DNA of 64,000 bases from Climacium dendroides (Eukaryota; Streptophyta; Bryopsida; Hypnales; Climaciaceae). Below are positions 36,185 to 47,945 of this stretch, one piece after another; the stretch's first letter is position 1; each line of letters begins with the position of its first letter. The notes under the pieces were generated by a model, which worked only from the letters and a program-made list of their open reading frames with translations, did no database searches and had not been told where the DNA came from. A program made the translations under genes and the position numbers. The stretch spans positions 684,501-748,500 of the forward strand of contig OX467089.1 in NCBI GenBank assembly GCA_950106755.1, read 5' to 3'.

Positions 36185-38290
36185 GACTTTATGAATAATT
36201 GCACCGTGCACAACATGTTTTCCATTTTTTTATACGTGAATATCATGAGGTTACATTTTGTTGGACACTAAAGTAGAGGGCTAGTTCATGCTCCAATTTT
36301 TACTGTCACGTACGAGGTCATTCAAAGTGACCGCCAATTGCATTTGTTTTTGAATTCGTGACTTTATGAATAATTGCAACTTGCACAACATGTTTCCCAT
36401 TTCTTTTAAGTGAACTTCATGAGGTTACATATTGTTGGACACTAAAGTAGAGGGCTAGGTTCATGTTCCAATTTTTACTTTCACGTACGAGGTCATTCAA
36501 AGTGACCACCAATTGCATTTTTTTTTGGAATTCGTGACTTTATGAATAATTGCACCGTGCACAACATGTTTCCCATTTTTTTTTACGTGAATATCATGAG
36601 GTTACATTTTGTTGGACACTAAAGTAGAGGGCTAGTTCATGCTCCAATTTTTACTGTCACGTACGAGGTCATTCAAAGTGACCGCCAATTGCATTTGTTT
36701 TTAAATTCATGACTTTATGAATAATTCCAACTTGCACAACATGTTTCCCATTTCTTTTAAGTGAACTTCATGAGGTTACATATTGTTGGACACTAAAGTA
36801 GAGGGCTAGGTTCATGTTCCAATTTTTACTTTCACGTACGAGGTCATTCAAAGTGACCACCAATTGCATTTTTTTTTGGAATTCGTGACTTTATGAATAA
36901 TTGCACCGTGCACAACATGTTTCCAATTTTTTTTTACGTGAATATCATGAGGTTACATTTTGTTGGACACTAAAGTAGAGGGCTAGTTCATGCTCCAATT
37001 TTTACTGTCACGTACGAGGTCATTCAAAGTGACCGCCAATTGCATTTGTTTTTGAATTCGTGACTTTATGAATAATTGCAACTTGCACAACATGTTTCCC
37101 ATTTCTTTTAAGTGAACTTCATGAGGTTACATATTGTTGGACACTAAAGTAGAGGGCTAGGTTCATGTTCCAATTTTTACTTTCACGTACGAGGTCATTC
37201 AAAGTGACCACCAATTGCATTTTTTTTTGGAATTCGTGACTTTATGAATAATTGCACCGTGCACAACATGTTTCCCATTTTTTTTTACGTGAATATCATG
37301 AGGTTACATTTTGTTGGACACTAAAGTAGAGGGCTAGTTCATGCTCCAATTTTTACTGTCACGTACGAGGTCATTCAAAGTGACCGCCAATTGCATTTGT
37401 TTTTAAATTCATGACTTTATGAATAATTCCAACTTGCACAACATGTTTCCCATTTCTTTTAAGTGAACTTCATGAGGTTACATATTGTTGGACACTAAAG
37501 TAGAGGGCTAGGTTCATGTTCCAATTTTTACTTTCACGTACGAGGTCATTCAAAGCAACCACCAATTGCATTTGTTTTTGAATTCGTGACTTTATGAATA
37601 ATTGCACCGTGCACAACATGTTTCCCATTTCTTTTAAGTGAACTTCATGAGGTTACATATTGTTGGACACTAAAGTAGAGGGCTAGGTTCATGTTCCAAT
37701 TTTTACTTTCACGTACGAGGTCATTCAAAGTGACCACCAATTGCATTTTTTTTTGGAATTCGTGACTTTATGAATAATTGCAACTTGCACAACATGTTTC
37801 CCATTTTTTTTTACGTGAATATCATGAGGTTACATTTTGTTGGACACTAAAGTAGAGGGCTAGTTCATGCTCCAATTTTTATTGTCACGTACGAGGTCAT
37901 TCAAAGTGACCGCCAATTGCATTTGTTTTTAAATTCATGACTTTATGAATAATTGCAACTTGCACAACATGTTTCCCATTTCTCTTAAGTGAACTTCATG
38001 AGGTTACATATTGTTGGACACTAAAGTAGAGGGCTAGGTTCATGTTCCAATTTTTACTTTCACGTACGAGGTCATTCAAAGCAACCACCAATTGCATTTG
38101 TTTTTGAATTCGTGACTTTATGAATAATTGCAACTTGCACAACATGTTTCCCATTTTTTTGTAAGTGAATTTCATGAGGTTACATATTGTTGGACACTAA
38201 AATACAAGGCTAGATTCATGCCCCAATTTTTACTTTCACGTAGGAGGTCATTCAAAGTGACCACCAATTGCATTTTTTTTTGGAATTCGT
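36185..38290 (+). repeat. A/E zone: 702-bp tetramer, about two copies, then mixed
   Basis: Starts are 36185, 36360, 36536, 36711, 36887, 37062, 37238, 37413, 37588, 37764, 37939 and 38114. The tetramer is A(GAATTCGT tail)-E-A(AAATTCAT tail)-E(AATTCCAACTTGC), beginning at 36185 and 36887. From 36185 class A carries TTTTTACTGTCACG, which persists to the right edge. Private changes include TTTTCCATTTTTTTATACG (36185), TTTCCAATTTTTT (36887) and TTTTTATTGTCACG (37764). Confidence 0.87.
36360..36535 (+). repeat. Class E monomer, exemplar (176 bp)
   Basis: Class E resembles B but has TTCTTTTAAGTGAAC in place of TTCTCTTAAG, and TGACC in place of GCAACC in most copies. It is the hallmark of the right half. 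I saw it at 2989 and 4043 (with GAATTTC and GGGTTAGG) and then not again until 36360, after which it is abundant. Sub-forms are TTCCTTTAAG (38466-40924, 51987, 57253), CCGTGCAC-front E (37588, 42855, 59532, 60759, 60934, 61810, 63388), TGCACCTTGCA-front E (44610, 46365, 49176, 50582, 55672) and the CACGTACGCGG form (from 53039). Confidence 0.85.
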
Positions 38291-41200
38291 GACTTTATGA
38301 ATAATTGCACCGTGCACAACATGTTTCCCATTTTTTTTTACGTGAATATCATGAGGTTACATTTTGTTGGACACTAAAGTAGAGGGCTAGTTCATGCTCT
38401 AATTTTTACTGTCATGTACGAGGTCATTCAAAGTGACCGCCAATTGCATTTGTTTTTGAATTCGTGACTTTATGAATAACTGCAACTTGCACAACATGTT
38501 TCCCATTTCCTTTAAGTGAACTTCATGAGGTTACATATTGTTGGACACTAAAGTAGAGGGCTAGGTTCATGTTCCAATTTTTACTTTCACGTACGAGGTC
38601 ATTCAAAGTGACCATCAATTGCATTTGTTTTTGAATTCATGACTTTATGAATAATTGCAACTTGCACAACATGTTTCCCATTTTTTTGTAAGTGAATTTC
38701 ATGAGGTTACATATTGTTGGACACTAAAGTACAAGGCTAGATTCATGCCCCAATTTTTACTTTCACGTAGGAGGTCATTCAAAGTGACCACCAATTGCAT
38801 TTTTTTTTGGAATTCGTGACTTTATGAATAATTGTACCGTGCACAACATGTTTCCCATTTTTTTTTACGTGAATATCATGAGGTTACATTTTGTTGGACA
38901 CTAAAGTAGAGGGCTAGTTCATGCTCCAATTTTTACTGTCACGTACGAGGTCATTCAAAGTGACCGCCAATTGCATTTGTTTTTAAATTCATGACTTTAT
39001 GAATAATTGCAACTTGCACAACATGTTTCCCATTTCTCTTAAGTGAACTTCATGAGGTTACATATTGTTGGACACTAAAGTAGAGGGCTAGGTTCATGTT
39101 CCAATTTTTACTTTCACGTACGAGGTCATTCAAAGCAACCACCAATTGCATTTGTTTTTGAATTCGTGACTTTATGAATAATTGCAACTTGCACAACATG
39201 TTTCCCATTTCCTTTAAGTGAACTTCATGAGGTTACATATTGTTGGACACTAAAGTAGAGGGCTAGGTTCATGTTCCAATTTTTACTTTCACGTACGAGG
39301 TCATTCAAAGTGACCATCAATTGCATTTGTTTTTGAATTCATGACTTTATGAATAATTGCAACTTGCACAACATGTTTCCCATTTTTTTGTAAGTGAATT
39401 TCATGAGGTTACATATTGTTGGACACTAAAATACAAGGCTAGATTCATGCCCCAATTTTTACTTTCACGTAGGAGGTCATTCAAAGTGACCACCAATTGC
39501 ATTTTTTTTTGGAATTCGTGACTTTATGAATAATTGCACCGTGCACAACATGTTTCCCATTTTTTTTTACGTGAATATCATGAGGTTACATTTTGTTGGA
39601 CACTAAAGTAGAGGGCTAGTTCATGCTCTAATTTTTACTGTCATGTACGAGGTCATTCAAAGTGACCGCCAATTGCATTTGTTTTTGAATTCGTGACTTT
39701 ATGAATAATTGCAACTTGCACAACATGTTTCCCATTTCCTTTAAGTGAACTTCATGAGGTTACATATTGTTGGACACTAAAGTAGAGGGCTAGGTTCATG
39801 TTCCAATTTTTACTTTCACGTACGAGGTCATTCAAAGTGACCATCAATTGCATTTGTTTTTGAATTCATGACTTTATGAATAATTGCAACTTGCACAACA
39901 TGTTTCCCATTTTTTTGTAAGTGAATTTCATGAGGTTACATATTGTTGGACACTAAAGTACAAGGCTAGATTCATGCCCCAATTTTTACTTTCACGTAGG
40001 AGGTCATTCAAAGTGACCACCAATTGCATTTTTTTTTGGAATTCGTGACTTTATGAATAATTGCACCGTGCACAACATGTTTCCCATTTTTTTTTACGTG
40101 AATATCATGAGTTTACATTTTGTTGGACACTAAAGTAGAGGGCTAGTTCATGCTCCAATTTTTACTGTCACGTACGAGGTCATTCAAAGTGACCGCCAAT
40201 TGCATTTGTTTTTAAATTCATGACTTTATGAATAATTCCAACTTGCACAACATGTTTCCCATTTCTCTTAAGTGAACTTCATGAGGTTACATATTGTTGG
40301 ACACTAAAGTAGAGGGCTAGGTTCATGTTCCAATTTTTACTTTCACGTACGAGGTCATTCAAAGCAACCACCAATTGCATTTGTTTTTGAATTCGTGACT
40401 TTATGAATAATTGCAACTTGCACAACATGTTTCCCATTTCCTTTAAGTGAACTTCATGAGGTTACATATTGTTGGACACTAAAGTAGAGGGCTAGGTTCA
40501 TGTTCCAATTTTTACTTTCACGTACGAGGTCATTCAAAGTGACCATCAATTGCATTTGTTTTTGAATTCATGACTTTATGAATAATTGCAACTTGCACAA
40601 CATGTTTCCCATTTTTTTGTAAGTGAATTTCATGAGGTTACATATTGTTGGACACTAAAATACAAGGCTAGATTCATGCCCCAATTTTTACTTTCACGTA
40701 GGAGGTCATTCAAAGTGACCACCAATTGCATTTTTTTTTGGAATTCGTGACTTTATGAATAATTGCACCGTGCACAACATGTTTCCCATTTTTTTTTACG
40801 TGAATATCATGAGGTTACATTTTGTTGGACACTAAAGTAGAGGGCTAGTTCATGCTCTAATTTTTACTGTCATGTACGAGGTCATTCAAAGTGACCGCCA
40901 ATTGCATTTGTTTTTGAATTCGTGACTTTATGAATAATTGCAACTTGCACAACATGTTTCCCATTTCCTTTAAGTGAACTTCATGAGGTTACATATTGTT
41001 GGACACTAAAGTAGAGGGCTAGGTTCATGTTCCAATTTTTACTTTCACGTACGAGGTCATTCAAAGCAACCACCAATTGCATTTGTTTTTGAATTCGTGA
41101 CTTTATGAATAATTGCAACTTGCACAACATGTTTCCCATTTTTTTGTAAGTGAATTTCATGAGGTTACATATTGTTGGACACTAAAATACAAGGCTAGAT

Positions 41201-41978
41201 TCATGCCCCAATTTTTACTTTCACGTAGGAGGTCATTCAAAGTGACCACCAATTGCATTTTTTTTTGGAATTCGTGACTTTATGAATAATTGCACCGTGC
41301 ACAACATGTTTCCCATTTTTTTTTACGTGAATATCATGAGTTTACATTTTGTTGGACACTAAAGTAGAGGGCTAGTTCATGCTCCAATTTTTACTGTCAC
41401 GTACGAGGTCATTCAAAGTGACCGCCAATTGCATTTGTTTTTAAATTCATGACTTTATGAATAATTCCAACTTGCACAACATGTTTCCCATTTCTCTTAA
41501 GTGAACTTCATGAGGTTACATATTGTTGGACACTAAAGTAGAGGGCTAGGTTCATGTTCCAATTTTTACTTTCACGTACGAGGTCATTCAAAGCAACCAC
41601 CAATTGCATTTGTTTTTGAATTCGTGACTTTATGAATAATTGCAACTTGCACAACATGTTTCCCATTTCTTTTAAGTGAACTTCATGAGGTTACATATTG
41701 TTGGACACTAAAGTAGAGGGCTAGGTTCATGTTCCAATTTTTACTTTCACGTACGAGGTCATTCAAAGTGACCATCAATTGCATTTGTTTTTGAATTCAT
41801 GACTTTATGAATAATTGCAACTTGCACAACATGTTTCCCATTTCTTTTGTAAGTGAATTTCATGAGGTTACATATTGTTGGACACTAAAGTACAAGGCTA
41901 GATTCATGCCCCAATTTTTACTTTCACGTAGGAGGTCATTCAAAGTGACCACCAATTGCATTTTTTTTTGGAATTCGT
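38291..41978 (+). repeat. HOR, 1229-bp 7-mer, three copies
   Basis: Copies start at 38291, 39520 and 40749. Order: A(GCTCTAATTT, CTGTCATG), E(TTCCTTTAAG), D(CACGTAGGAGG), A, B, E, D(AAAATACAAGG or GTACAAGG). CTGTCATG recurs at 1229-bp spacing. A(GAGTTTACATTTTG) at 40047 and 41276, and the AATTCCAAC B copies following them, are shared by copies two and three but not one. The third copy swaps which D carries AAAATAC and ends in a 178-bp D (41801, TTCTTTTGTAAG), an E/D front hybrid. Confidence 0.9.
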
Positions 41979-42679
41979 GACTTTATGAATAATTGCACCG
42001 TGCACAACATGTTTCCCATTTTTTTTTACGTGAATATCATGAGGTTACATTTTGTTGGACACTAAAGTAGAGGGCTAGTTCATGCTCCAATTTTTACTGT
42101 CACGTACGAGGTCATTCAAAGTGACCGCCAATTGCATTTGTTTTTAAATTCATGACTTTATGAATAATTCCAACTTGCACAACATGTTTCCCATTTCTCT
42201 TAAGTGAACTTCATGAGGTTACATATTGTTGGACACTAAAGTATTGGGCTAGGTTCATGTTCCAATTTTTACTTTCACGTACGAGGTCATTCAAAGCAAC
42301 CACCAATTGCATTTGTTTTTGAATTCGTGACTTTATGAATAATTGCAACTTGCACAACATGTTTCCCATTTCTTTTAAGTGAACTTCATGAGGTTACATA
42401 TTGTTGGACACTAAAGTAGAGGGCTAGGTTCATGTTCCAATTTTTACTTTCACGTACGAGGTCATTCAAAGTGACCACCAATTGCATTTTTTTTTGGAAT
42501 TCGTGACTTTATGAATAATTGCACCGTGCACAACATGTTTCCCATTTTTTTTTACGTGAATATCATGAGGTTACATTTTGTTGGACACTAAAGTAGAGGG
42601 CTAGTTCATGCTCCAATTTTTACTGTCACGTACGAGGTCATTCAAAGTGACCGCCAATTGCATTTGTTTTTAAATTCAT
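41979..42679 (+). repeat. Four-monomer bridge A-B-E-A
   Basis: Starts are 41979, 42154, 42329 and 42505. The B at 42154 has the private GTATTGGGCTAGG, which removes the usual GTAGAGGG and one of the three forward stops. The last two monomers belong by type to the following 10-mer zone. Confidence 0.78.
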
Positions 42680-45600
42680 GACTTTATGAATAATTCCAAC
42701 TTGCACAACATGTTTCCCATTTCTTTTAAGTGAACTTCATGAGGTTACATATTGTTGGACACTAAAGTAGAGGGCTAGGTTCATGTTCCAATTTTTACTT
42801 TCACGTACGAGGTCATTCAAAGCAACCACCAATTGCATTTGTTTTTGAATTCGTGACTTTATGAATAATTGCACCGTGCACAACATGTTTCCCATTTCTT
42901 TTAAGTGAACTTCATGAGGTTACATATTGTTGGACACTAAAGTAGAGGGCTAGGTTCATGTTCCAATTTTTACTTTCACGTACGAGGTCATTCAAAGTGA
43001 CCACCAATTGCATTTTTTTTTGGAATTCGTGACTTTATGAATAATTGCACCGTGCACAACATGTTTCCCATTTTTTTTTACGTGAATATCATGAGGTTAC
43101 ATTTTGTTGGACACTAAAGTAGAGGGCTAGTTCATGCTCCAATTTTTACTGTCACGTACGAGGTCATTCAAAGTGACCGCCAATTGCATTTGTTTTTAAA
43201 TTCATGACTTTATGAATAATTGCAACTTGCACAACATGTTTCCCATTTCTCTTAAGTGAACTTCATGAGGTTACATATTGTTGGACACTAAAGTAGAGGG
43301 CTAGGTTCATGTTCCAATTTTTACTTTCACGTACGAGGTCATTCAAAGCAACCACCAATTGCATTTGTTTTTGAATTCGTGACTTTATGAATAATTGCAA
43401 CTTGCACAACATGTTTCCCATTTCTTTTAAGTGAACTTCATGAGGTTACATATTGTTGGACACTAAAGTAGAGGGCTAGGTTCATGTTCCAATTTTTACT
43501 TTCACGTACGAGGTCATTCAAAGTGACCATCAATTGCATTTGTTTTTGAATTCATGACTTTATGAATAATTGCAACTTGCACAACATGTTTCCCATTTTT
43601 TTGTAAGTGAATTTCATGAGGTTACATATTGTTGGACACTAAAGTACAAGGCTAGATTCATGCCCCAATTTTTACTTTCACGTAGGAGGTCATTCAAAGT
43701 GACCACCAATTGCATTTTTTTTTGGAATTCGTGACTTTATGAATAATTGCACCGTGCACAACATGTTTCCCATTTTTTTTTACGTGAATATCATGAGGTT
43801 ACATTTTGTTGGACACTAAAGTAGAGGGCTAGTTCATGCTCCAATTTTTACTGTCACGTACGAGGTCATTCAAAGTGACCGCCAATTGCATTTGTTTTTA
43901 AATACATGACTTTATGAATAATTGCAACTTGCACAACATGTTTCCCATTTCTCTTAAGTGAACTTCATGAGGTTACATATTGTTGGACACTAAAGTAGAG
44001 GGCTAGGTTCATGTTCCAATTTTTACTTTCACGTACGAGGTCATTCAAAGTGACCATCAATTGCATTTGTTTTTGAATTCATGACTTTATGAATAATTGC
44101 AACTTGCACAACATGTTTCCCATTTTTTTGTAAGTGAATTTCATGAGGTTACATATTGTTGGACACTAAAGTACAAGGCTAGATTCATGCCCCAATTTTT
44201 ACTTTCACGTAGGAGGTCTTTCAAAGTGACCACCAATTGCATTTTCTTTTGGAATTCGTGACTTTATGAATAATTGCACCGTGCACAACATGTTTCCCAT
44301 TTTTTTTTACGTGAATATCATGAGGTTACATTTTGTTGGACACTAAAGTAGAGGGCTAGTTCATGCTCCAATTTTTACTGTCACGTACGAGGTCATTCAA
44401 AGTGACCGCCAATTGCATTTGTTTTTAAATTCATGACTTTATGAATAATTCCAACTTGCACAACATGTTTCCCATTTCTTTTAAGTGAACTTCATGAGGT
44501 TACATATTGTTGGACACTAAAGTAGAGGGCTAGGTTCATGTTCCAATTTTTACTTTCACGTACGAGGTCAATCAAAGCAACCACCAATTGCATTTGTTTT
44601 TGAATTCGTGACTTTATGAATAATTGCACCTTGCACAACATGTTTCCCATTTCTTTTAAGTGAACTTCATGAGGTTACATATTGTTGGACACTAAAGTAG
44701 AGGGCTAGGTTCATGTTCCAATTTTTACTTTCACGTACGAGGTCTTTCAAAGTGACCACCAATTGCATTTTTTTTTGGAATTCGTGACTTTATGAATAAT
44801 TGCACCGTGCACAACATGTTTCCCATTTTTTTTTACGTGAATATCATGAGGTTACATTTTGTTGGACACTAAAGTAGAGGGCTAGTTCATGCTCCAATTT
44901 TTACTGTCACGTACGAGGTCATTCAAAGTGACCGCCAATTGCATTTGTTTTTAAATTCATGACTTTATGAATAATTGCAACTTGCACAACATGTTTCCCA
45001 TTTCTCTTAAGTGAACTTCATGAGGTTACATATTGTTGGACACTAAAGTAGAGGGCTAGGTTCATGTTCCAATTTTTACTTTCACGTACGAGGTCATTCA
45101 AAGCAACCACCAATTGCATTTGTTTTTGAATTCGTGACTTTATGAATAATTGCAACTTGCACAACATGTTTCCCATTTCTTTTAAGTGAACTTCATGAGG
45201 TTACATATTGTTGGACACTAAAGTAGAGGGCTAGGTTCATGTTCCAATTTTTACTTTCACGTACGAGGTCATTCAAAGTGACCATCAATTGCATTTGTTT
45301 TTGAATTCATGACTTTATGAATAATTGCAACTTGCACAACATGTTTCCCATTTTTTTGTAAGTGAATTTCATGAGGTTACATATTGTTGGACACTAAAGT
45401 ACAAGGCTAGATTCATGCCCCAATTTTTACTTTCACGTAGGAGGTCTTTCAAAGTGACCACCAATTGCATTTTCTTTTGGAATTCGTGACTTTATGAATA
45501 ATTGCACCGTGCACAACATGTTTCCCATTTTTTTTTACGTGAATATCATGAGGTTACATTTTGTTGGACACTAAAGTAGAGGGCTAGTTCATGCTCCAAT

Positions 45601-46189
45601 TTTTACTGTCACGTACGAGGTCATTCAAAGTGACCGCCAATTGCATTTGTTTTTAAATACATGACTTTATGAATAATTGCAACTTGCACAACATGTTTCC
45701 CATTTCTCTTAAGTGAACTTCATGAGGTTACATATTGTTGGACACTAAAGTAGAGGGCTAGGTTCATGTTCCAATTTTTACTTTCACGTACGAGGTCATT
45801 CAAAGTGACCATCAATTGCATTTGTTTTTGAATTCATGACTTTATGAATAATTGCAACTTGCACAACATGTTTCCCATTTTTTTGTAAGTGAATTTCATG
45901 AGGTTACATATTGCTGGACACTAAAGTACAAGGCTAGATTCATGCCCCAATTTTTACTTTCACGTAGGAGGTCTTTCAAAGTGACCACCAATTGCATTTT
46001 CTTTTGGAATTCGTGACTTTATGAATAATTGCACCGTGCACAACATGTTTCCCATTTTTTTTTACGTGAATATCATGAGGTTACATTTTGTTGGACACTA
46101 AAGTAGAGGGCTAGTTCATGCTCCAATTTTTACTGTCACGTACGAGGTCATTCAAAGTGACCGCCAATTGCATTTGTTTTTAAATTCAT
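42680..46189 (+). repeat. HOR, 1755-bp 10-mer, two copies
   Basis: Copies are 42680-44434 and 44435-46189. Order: E(AATTCCAAC), E(TGCACCG or TGCACCT front, TGACCACC tail), A, B, E, D(CACGTAGGAGG), A(AAATACATG), B(TGACCATC), D(GGTCTTTC), A. The private AAATACATGAC tails near 43901 and 45656 lie 1755 bp apart. Differences: the second monomer has CCGTGC in copy one and CCTTGC in copy two, and GGTCAATC appears in the first monomer of copy two but not of copy one. Confidence 0.9.
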
Positions 46190-47945
46190 GACTTTATGAA
46201 TAATTCCAACTTGCACAACATGTTTCCCATTTCTTTTAAGTGAACTTCATGAGGTTACATATTGTTGGACACTAAAGTAGAGGGCTAGGTTCATGTTCCA
46301 ATTTTTACTTTCACGTACGAGGTCAATCAAAGCAACCACCAATTGCATTTGTTTTTGAATTCGTGACTTTATGAATAATTGCACCTTGCACAACATGTTT
46401 CCCATTTCTTTTAAGTGAACTTCATGAGGTTACATATTGTTGGACACTAAAGTAGAGGGCTAGGTTCATGTTCCAATTTTTACTTTCACGTACGAGGTCA
46501 TTCAAAGTGACCACCAATTGCATTTTTTTTTGGAATTCGTGACTTTATGAATAATTGCACCGTGCACAACATGTTTCCCATTTTTTTTTACGTGAATATC
46601 ATGAGGTTACATTTTGTTGGACACTAAAGTAGAGGGCTAGTTCATGCTCCAATTTTTACTGTCACGTACGAGGTCATTCAAAGTGACCGCCAATTGCATT
46701 TGTTTTTAAATTCATGACTTTATGAATAATTGCAACTTGCACAACATGTTTCCCATTTCTCTTAAGTGAACTTCATGAGGTTACATATTGTTGGACACTA
46801 AAGTAGAGGGCTAGGTTCATGTTCCAATTTTTACTTTCACGTACGAGGTCATTCAAAGTGACCATCAATTGCATTTGTTTTTGAATTCATGACTTTATGA
46901 ATAATTGCAACTTGCACAACATGTTTCCCATTTTTTTGTAAGTGAATTTCATGAGGTTACATATTGTTGGACACTAAAGTACAAGGCTAGATTCATGCCC
47001 CAATTTTTACTTTCACGTAGGAGGTCTTTCAAAGTGACCACCAATTGCATTTTCTTTTGGAATTCGTGACTTTATGAATAATTGCACCGTGCACAACATG
47101 TTTCCCATTTTTTTTTACGTGAATATCATGAGGTTACATTTTGTTGGACACTAAAGTAGAGGGCTAGTTCATGCTCCAATTTTTACTGTCACGTACGAGG
47201 TCATTCAAAGTGACCGCCAATTGCATTTGTTTTTAAATTCATGACTTTATGAATAATTGCAACTTGCACAACATGTTTCCCATTTCTCTTAAGTGAACTT
47301 CATGAGGTTACATATTGTTGGACACTAAAGTAGAGGGCTAGGTTCATGTTCCAATTTTTACTTTCACGTACGAGGTCATTCAAAGTGACCATCAATTGCA
47401 TTTGTTTTTGAATTCATGACTTTATGAATAATTGCAACTTGCACAACATGTTTCCCATTTTTTTGTAAGTGAATTTCATGAGGTTACATATTGTTGGACA
47501 CTAAAGTACAAGGCTAGATTCATGCCCCAATTTTTACTTTCACGTAGGAGGTCTTTCAAAGTGACCACCAATTGCATTTTCTTTTGGAATTCGTGACTTT
47601 ATGAATAATTGCACCGTGCACAACATGTTTCCCATTTTTTTTTACGTGAATATCATGAGGTTACATTTTGTTGGACACTAAAGTAGAGGGCTAGTTCATG
47701 CTCCAATTTTTACTGTCACGTACGAGGTCATTCAAAGTGACCGCCAATTGCATTTGTTTTTGAATTCGTGACTTTATGAATAATTGCAACTTGCACAACA
47801 TGTTTCCCATTTCTTTTAAGTGAACTTCATGAGGTTACATATTGTTGGACACTAAAGTAGAGGGCTAGGTTCATGTTCCAATTTTTACTTTCACGTACGA
47901 GGTCATTCAAAGTGACCACCAATTGCATTTTTTTTTGGAATTCGT
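46190..47945 (+). repeat. Rearranged third 10-mer (1756 bp)
   Basis: Starts are 46190, 46365, 46541, 46716, 46891, 47068, 47243, 47418, 47595 and 47770. It opens exactly like the 44435 copy, including GGTCAATC 1755 bp from its counterpart. At 46716 a single B with a TGACCATC tail replaces the B-E pair, and the order is then shifted, ending in A(GAATTCGT)-E. It looks like the 10-mer re-joined out of register, and its last two monomers already resemble the end of the following 8-mer. Confidence 0.83.
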
